Part shown: positions 60,484 to 64,000 of the stretch, piece by piece
Position numbering within the stretch: the stretch's first letter is position 1
Layout of the letters: every line of letters starts with the position of its first letter
DNA from: Acidimicrobiales bacterium AG-410-I20
GTDB taxonomy: Bacteria > Actinomycetota > Acidimicrobiia > Acidimicrobiales > MedAcidi-G1
NCBI GenBank assembly: GCA_003215175.1
Contig: QCKS01000002.1
Span: 48,237 to 112,236, forward strand
Reading direction: 5' to 3'
DNA: 64,000 nt
Position numbers and translations under genes: made by a program
Notes under the pieces: generated by a model
What the model was told of the DNA's origin: nothing
The model's database searches: none
Seen by the model: only the letters and a program-made list of their open reading frames with translations

Positions 60484-61685
60484 GAGACCGTCCACTTCAG
60501 GGTTTGCGAGTTATTGAAGGCTCTGCATTTGTAGCAGCACCTTCTGGGGGTATGACTTTGGCACAACTTGGCGCTGATGTCATCAGATTTGATCAAATTG
60601 GTGGGGGTATCGATCATAAAAGATGGCCCCTCACAGAAAGTGGAGCAAGCCTTTACTGGAATGGCTTAAATAAGGGGAAGCGTTCACTAGCAATGAATTT
60701 GCGTGACCCGGAAGCCCAAGAGTTGCTTTCAGGTTTGATATCTCAGGCTGGAAACTTTATTACAAATTTTCCAGCAGTGGGTTGGCTCGCCTATGACGAA
60801 CTTCAGCGAAACTGTGAGGACCTAGTCATGGTTTCTATTGTTGGAAACCACGATGGGTCAACTGCGGTGGACTACACAGTTAACTGCGCTATTGGATATC
60901 CAAACGCAACTGGCTACCCAGATGACCCACGACCAGTTAATAATGTTGTTCCGGCGTGGGATCTTATGTGTGGTCAGATGGCGGCATTGGGTTTACTAGC
61001 TGCTGATAGACACCGAACTCAAACCGGCCACGGGGATTTAGTGACACTTGCATTAACTGACGTAGCTTTAGCAGCAGTAGGAATGCTTGGTGGAATAGCT
61101 GAAGCTCAAATCACAAAAACAGAGAGACCGTCGATTGGCAATGATTTATACGGAGCTTACGGAACGGATTTCCTGACAAAAGATGGTCGACGAGTGATGG
61201 TAGTAGCGATAAGCCCAAAGCAGTGGAAAGGTCTCCAAGAAGCAACACAGACAACCGTAAAAGTGGGGGAATTGGCTTCGTCTCTTGGGGTAGATTTCTC
61301 AGACGAAGGCGAAAGATATCTATCTCGAAGCAGACTAACTGAACTATTTGCCCCCTGGTTTAGTGAAAGAACCTTCAAAGAAGTTTCAGATACTTTAGAC
61401 AAGCACGGAGTTTGTTGGGGGCCTTATCAGTCTTTTGTTGAGTTGGTTGAGAACGATGAGCGCTGCTCCACTCAGAATCCTTTATTCTCCAATCTTGAAC
61501 AACCAGGAGTTGGTGAGCATTTAGTTCCAGGTTCCCCTCTTGCTTTCTCACAGATTGAAGATCGTGGAGCGATGATCGCTCCACGACTGGGAGAACACAC
61601 AGAACAGATCCTCTCGGAAGATCTTGGGCTTACCCAGTCAGATATAGGTTCCCTTATTGATCGAGGCATAGCGGCAGTCTCTTAG
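60480..61685 (+). CDS. Family III CoA-transferase, 2-methylfumaryl-CoA isomerase (Mct)-like
   Basis: A 401-residue CaiB/BaiF-type CoA-transferase. The probable catalytic Asp is D161 in VPAWDLMCGQ. Several stretches (GLRVIEGSAFVAAPSGGMTL, NHDGSTAVDYTVNCAIGYP, AYGTDFLTKDGRRVMVVAI) closely resemble, from memory, the Mct of Chloroflexus, which moves CoA between the C1 and C4 carboxyls of mesaconyl-CoA in the 3-hydroxypropionate bicycle. The start is a TTG that overlaps the stop of the selenoprotein gene, with GAAGAG as ribosome site, so translation is probably coupled. It could act in propionyl-CoA/glyoxylate or mesaconate use. A perfect terminator hairpin follows. Other family III substrates cannot be excluded. 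Confidence 0.8.
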   Translation: MRDRPLQGLRVIEGSAFVAAPSGGMTLAQLGADVIRFDQIGGGIDHKRWPLTESGASLYWNGLNKGKRSLAMNLRDPEAQELLSGLISQAGNFITNFPAVGWLAYDELQRNCEDLVMVSIVGNHDGSTAVDYTVNCAIGYPNATGYPDDPRPVNNVVPAWDLMCGQMAALGLLAADRHRTQTGHGDLVTLALTDVALAAVGMLGGIAEAQITKTERPSIGNDLYGAYGTDFLTKDGRRVMVVAISPKQWKGLQEATQTTVKVGELASSLGVDFSDEGERYLSRSRLTELFAPWFSERTFKEVSDTLDKHGVCWGPYQSFVELVENDERCSTQNPLFSNLEQPGVGEHLVPGSPLAFSQIEDRGAMIAPRLGEHTEQILSEDLGLTQSDIGSLIDRGIAAVS

Positions 61686-61733
61686 GGTAAAAGTTGCTAC
61701 TGAAGAGTAATCGTCTGAACAAATCTTGAACGT

Positions 61734-61764
61734 AGATACCTATCTGTTTTTCAGATAGGTATCT
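61734..61764. terminator. Perfect 13-bp terminator hairpin
   Basis: AGATACCTATCTG, loop TTTTT, CAGATAGGTATCT: thirteen perfectly paired bases 48 bases after the Mct-like gene, followed by a pyrimidine-rich TCTCT. It separates the peroxiredoxin-Mct transcript from whiB. Confidence 0.8.
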
Positions 61765-61869
61765 TCTCTAAGAATTATCAAAAATCTCTTTACTCTTGCC
61801 AATCTTTTTCGTACTGTCGCGCGAGGTGTAAGACCAAAAATATTTGGTTAAGTAGGGGAGAAAATTAAA

Positions 61870-62208
61870 TTGTTTGAGATCTCGGTAAAAATGCCCGCTG
61901 AATATCCAACTATGAGTTGGGTCGACCAAGGCAGTTGCCGAGGAGAAAGTTCACTCTTCTTCGCACCTTTTGCGGAACGCCCAGAAGCGAGAGTTAGACG
62001 CGAAGCTAAAGCTCGGAAAATCTGTGAGGCCTGTCCTTCAGTTGACCCGTGTAAGGCATATGCACGAGAGAATCGAGAACTTGGATTTTGGGGAGGCGAA
62101 TCGGAATCAGAAAGAGCGACCGCCGGATTCGCTCCGACAACTCCAATCATTGGTAGACGCCAAGTAGCAGCCCAACGAGCAGCAGCAGCGCTAAATCGCA
62201 CTGGGTGA
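61870..62208 (+). CDS. WhiB-family transcriptional regulator
   Basis: Fe-S cluster protein found only in actinobacteria and their phages, which acts with sigma factors. With a TTG start at 61870 after an AGGGGAG ribosome site it has 112 residues; an ATG at 61891 is the alternative. The four cluster cysteines are C23, C52, C55 and C61 (C...CxxCx5C), followed by GFWGG at 72-76 and a basic C-terminus (GRRQVAAQRAAAA) for DNA contact. The pattern is closest to the WhiB1/WhiB2 type general regulators. It is one of the clearest taxonomic markers in the window. Confidence 0.93.
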   Translation: MFEISVKMPAEYPTMSWVDQGSCRGESSLFFAPFAERPEARVRREAKARKICEACPSVDPCKAYARENRELGFWGGESESERATAGFAPTTPIIGRRQVAAQRAAAALNRTG

Positions 62209-62332
62209 TTATCAAAGACGTAGAAATTGATTAACTGCTTTCTGCCGACAGTCAATCCATAAACCACTTATAGAATGTTGATGTGGCTATTGTTGCAAGC
62301 TGCCACGTTTAATATCGAATAGGAAAACACTC

Positions 62333-62656
62333 ATGAACGACAGCCTTAGTTCTACAACACAGGTTGACTCCAGCACTCAGATGTTTTCTAAATCAATGGT
62401 GATTTCTGGGATTCGCTGTTTACTTTCCTACATTGTTTTCCCTTGGCTTCTCCCGCTTTTAGGGGTAGCAGGAAGCGTAGGTCCACTTATTGGCATTCCT
62501 ATAGCCTTAGTTGCAATTTGGTTCAATCTTTCAAGCATTAAACGATTCATGAAAGCTGAACATCGTTTAAGGAAGATAGTCATTCCTATCAATGCAGCAG
62601 TTATTGCTTTGCTTCTCATTTTGATTGGGATAGACATCGCAGAACTCATTGACTAA
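62333..62656 (+). CDS. Small membrane protein, unknown function
   Basis: A 107-residue protein with a polar N-terminus of about 20 residues and three predicted membrane segments (residues about 22-42, 45-63 and 82-102), with positively charged KRFMKAEHRLRK between the second and third. I do not recognise a family. It lies 9 bases before the DUF454 gene and is likely co-transcribed. Confidence 0.75.
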   Translation: MNDSLSSTTQVDSSTQMFSKSMVISGIRCLLSYIVFPWLLPLLGVAGSVGPLIGIPIALVAIWFNLSSIKRFMKAEHRLRKIVIPINAAVIALLLILIGIDIAELID

Positions 62657-62665
62657 AGAAACAAA

Positions 62666-63118
62666 ATGACTGAAATTAAAGACGAATCGAAGCAACCATT
62701 AAGTCGAAAACCTGCCCGTATTTTCTGGGCCACCATCGGTTGCATTTCCGTAGCTATTGGAGGCATCGGGATAGTCGTACCAGGACTTCCAACTACGGTA
62801 TTCATGATCATTGGCGCATCATGCTTTGCCCGCTCCGTTCCACGGTTCGAACAATGGATTCTGGATCTACCTACTATCGGCCCAATGGTAAAAGATTATA
62901 GAAGCGGTTTAGGGATGCCTCGAAGAGCAAAGAGGCTGGCGATTTCAGTGATTATCCTTACATCGGGTCTTAGCGCAGGATTATTGATCAACTCATTGGC
63001 TGTTCGTTTGGTCGTAGTAGGTGTAGGACTAGCAGGAGTTTTATACATACTCAAGCGAGTGCCGACACGAGAAAAAGTTTTAGAAAGCAGCAAAGAAGAA
63101 ACTGTTGAGTTGCAGTAA
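62666..63118 (+). CDS. DUF454 (YbaN-like) inner membrane protein
   Basis: A 150-residue membrane protein with the DUF454 signature: GIGIVVPGLPTTVFMIIGASCFARSVPRFEQWIL, then a second hydrophobic part. Members occur in many bacteria, but their role is unknown. It is convergent with glutamate dehydrogenase, 13 bases apart. Confidence 0.9.
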   Translation: MTEIKDESKQPLSRKPARIFWATIGCISVAIGGIGIVVPGLPTTVFMIIGASCFARSVPRFEQWILDLPTIGPMVKDYRSGLGMPRRAKRLAISVIILTSGLSAGLLINSLAVRLVVVGVGLAGVLYILKRVPTREKVLESSKEETVELQ

Positions 63119-63131
63119 CCGGCGTCACGGA

Positions 63132-64000
63132 TTAAGGAAAGATCCCCCGTTGGTTATAAACAGTTTTTAAACGTTGAAGAGCAACTGCGTAAGCGGCGTC
63201 CCGACGAGAAGAAGCGCCAAGGTCTTCTCTTAGAGCTACTACAGAATCAGCTGCAGACCAAAGAATTTCGCGTAAACGATAGTCAACGTCGTCAAGATCC
63301 CATCGTTGAGCTGACCTATTTTGCAGCCATTCAAAGTAGGAGACGATTACCCCTCCTGCATTGACCAAAATATCAGGAAGAATGTCAACATTTTTTTTAC
63401 TTAGAATCTCTTCTGCTTCTAATGTTGTAGGTCCGTTTGCTGCTTCTACAACTACTTTTGCTCGTATGTCATTCGCGTTATCTACGTTTATCTGATTTTC
63501 CAAAGCTGCCGGAATCAGTATGTCAACGTCCATTGACCAGAGATCCGAAGGTTCTATCTCATCGGCATTTGGGTATCCCTTAACTGACCCATGTTCTTGT
63601 ACCCAGTCTGTGAGATCAAAGGCATCAATGCCGTCTTCATCGGCTATTGATCCAGCATGATCAGAAACCGCCAGCACTTTCGCCCCATGGACTTGAAGTA
63701 TTCTTCCTGTAGCACTACCGACATTGCCCCATCCTTGTAAAGCAACGGTTGCACTTGATAAATCAAATCCAACTTCGTCTGCCCAGTGTTGAAGACAAAA
63801 AACTACACCTTGACCAGTGGCCTTCTCTCGGCCATGACTTCCTCCAGTTTCAAGGGTCTTACCAGTAACTACTCGTTTGACATTTTGTCTTTCAGATGAA
63901 CCTGTCGAATTTGCATAGGTGTCCATCATCCAAACCATTGTTTGAGAGTTGCTTCCAAGATCAGGAGCGGGAATGTCGTAATCAGGGCCGATGTTTCCAC
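63132..64000 (-). CDS. gdhA: Glutamate dehydrogenase, 5' end cut by window
   Basis: Glu/Leu/Phe/Val dehydrogenase family enzyme converting 2-oxoglutarate and ammonium to glutamate. The frame runs off the right edge; the residues beyond the last Met (PDYDIPAPDLGSNSQTM) match the conserved PAPDVNT-MAWMMD part, so the gene begins outside. About 289 of the usual 410-450 residues are visible: the end of the substrate-binding domain (MDTYANSTG), then the nucleotide domain with GWGNVGSATGRIL, and NAGGVIVSYFEWLQN. The family is usually NAD-preferring when of this length, but the cofactor is not certain. Confidence 0.96.
   Translation of the reverse strand, partial: GNIGPDYDIPAPDLGSNSQTMVWMMDTYANSTGSSERQNVKRVVTGKTLETGGSHGREKATGQGVVFCLQHWADEVGFDLSSATVALQGWGNVGSATGRILQVHGAKVLAVSDHAGSIADEDGIDAFDLTDWVQEHGSVKGYPNADEIEPSDLWSMDVDILIPAALENQINVDNANDIRAKVVVEAANGPTTLEAEEILSKKNVDILPDILVNAGGVIVSYFEWLQNRSAQRWDLDDVDYRLREILWSAADSVVALREDLGASSRRDAAYAVALQRLKTVYNQRGIFP

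Overview
The window looks like chromosome from a marine member of the Acidimicrobiia (Actinobacteriota). The reasons are a WhiB-family regulator, a PASTA-type Ser/Thr kinase, inositol-phosphate synthase, a MurA with Asp in place of the active-site Cys, frequent GTG/TTG starts, ATGA-overlapping gene pairs, and an intermediate base composition that is low for the phylum. This is inferred from gene content; no 16S or other rRNA is present. I found no tRNA, IS element, prophage or CRISPR array. Genes are packed tightly and the longest gene-free gap is 265 bases (6216-6480). Both ends cut a gene: methylmalonyl-CoA mutase on the left and glutamate dehydrogenase on the right.

Layout. 1-2755: mutase and its MeaB chaperone. 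2752-6215: class I ribonucleotide reductase nrdA-nrdB. 6481-10918: ileS, a small repeat-tailed protein and a CitE-like lyase. 10942-17352: acyl-CoA synthetase, ino1 facing a LysR regulator across a likely operator, glyA, and a lipid-linked sugar-phosphate transferase. 17473-25090: a complete F-type ATP synthase operon (atpZ, I, B, E, F, H, A, G, D, C). 25099-31422: glpX, desaturase, hydrolase, MFS transporter, murA. 31413-35388: two small ORFs shorter than 60 codons, an NifU-domain protein, a crotonase paired with a DMSP-lyase-like cupin, a rhomboid and a cysteine-synthase-like enzyme. 35478-40108: oxidoreductases, a TPR-like protein and a methyltransferase. 40172-50863: cysteine desulfurase-mnmA, ligA, a pknB-like kinase interrupted by an in-frame TGA, gatCAB. 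50860-57697: MATE exporter, ilvD, and ilvBNC behind a transcription attenuator. 57706-64000: SCO6745-like protein, thiolase, a selenocysteine peroxiredoxin, a 2-methylfumaryl-CoA isomerase-like CoA transferase, WhiB, two membrane proteins and glutamate dehydrogenase.

The strongest new observation is at 60016-60483. A full-length Bcp/PrxQ-type peroxiredoxin is interrupted only by a TGA exactly where the peroxidatic Cys belongs, and an 8-bp hairpin of bacterial SECIS type follows. This is a likely selenoprotein that ordinary gene calling misses; its stop overlaps the TTG start of the Mct-like gene.

Several genes suggest a shared C3/C5 acyl-CoA theme. A cupin with DMSP-lyase-type ligands sits 7 bases after a crotonase (DMSP to acrylate, acryloyl-CoA hydration). 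The Mct-like CoA transferase and CitE-like lyase are families of the second cycle of the 3-hydroxypropionate bicycle, and methylmalonyl-CoA mutase handles propionyl-CoA. The link between them is inference, because the genes are scattered and mch/meh homologues are not in the window.
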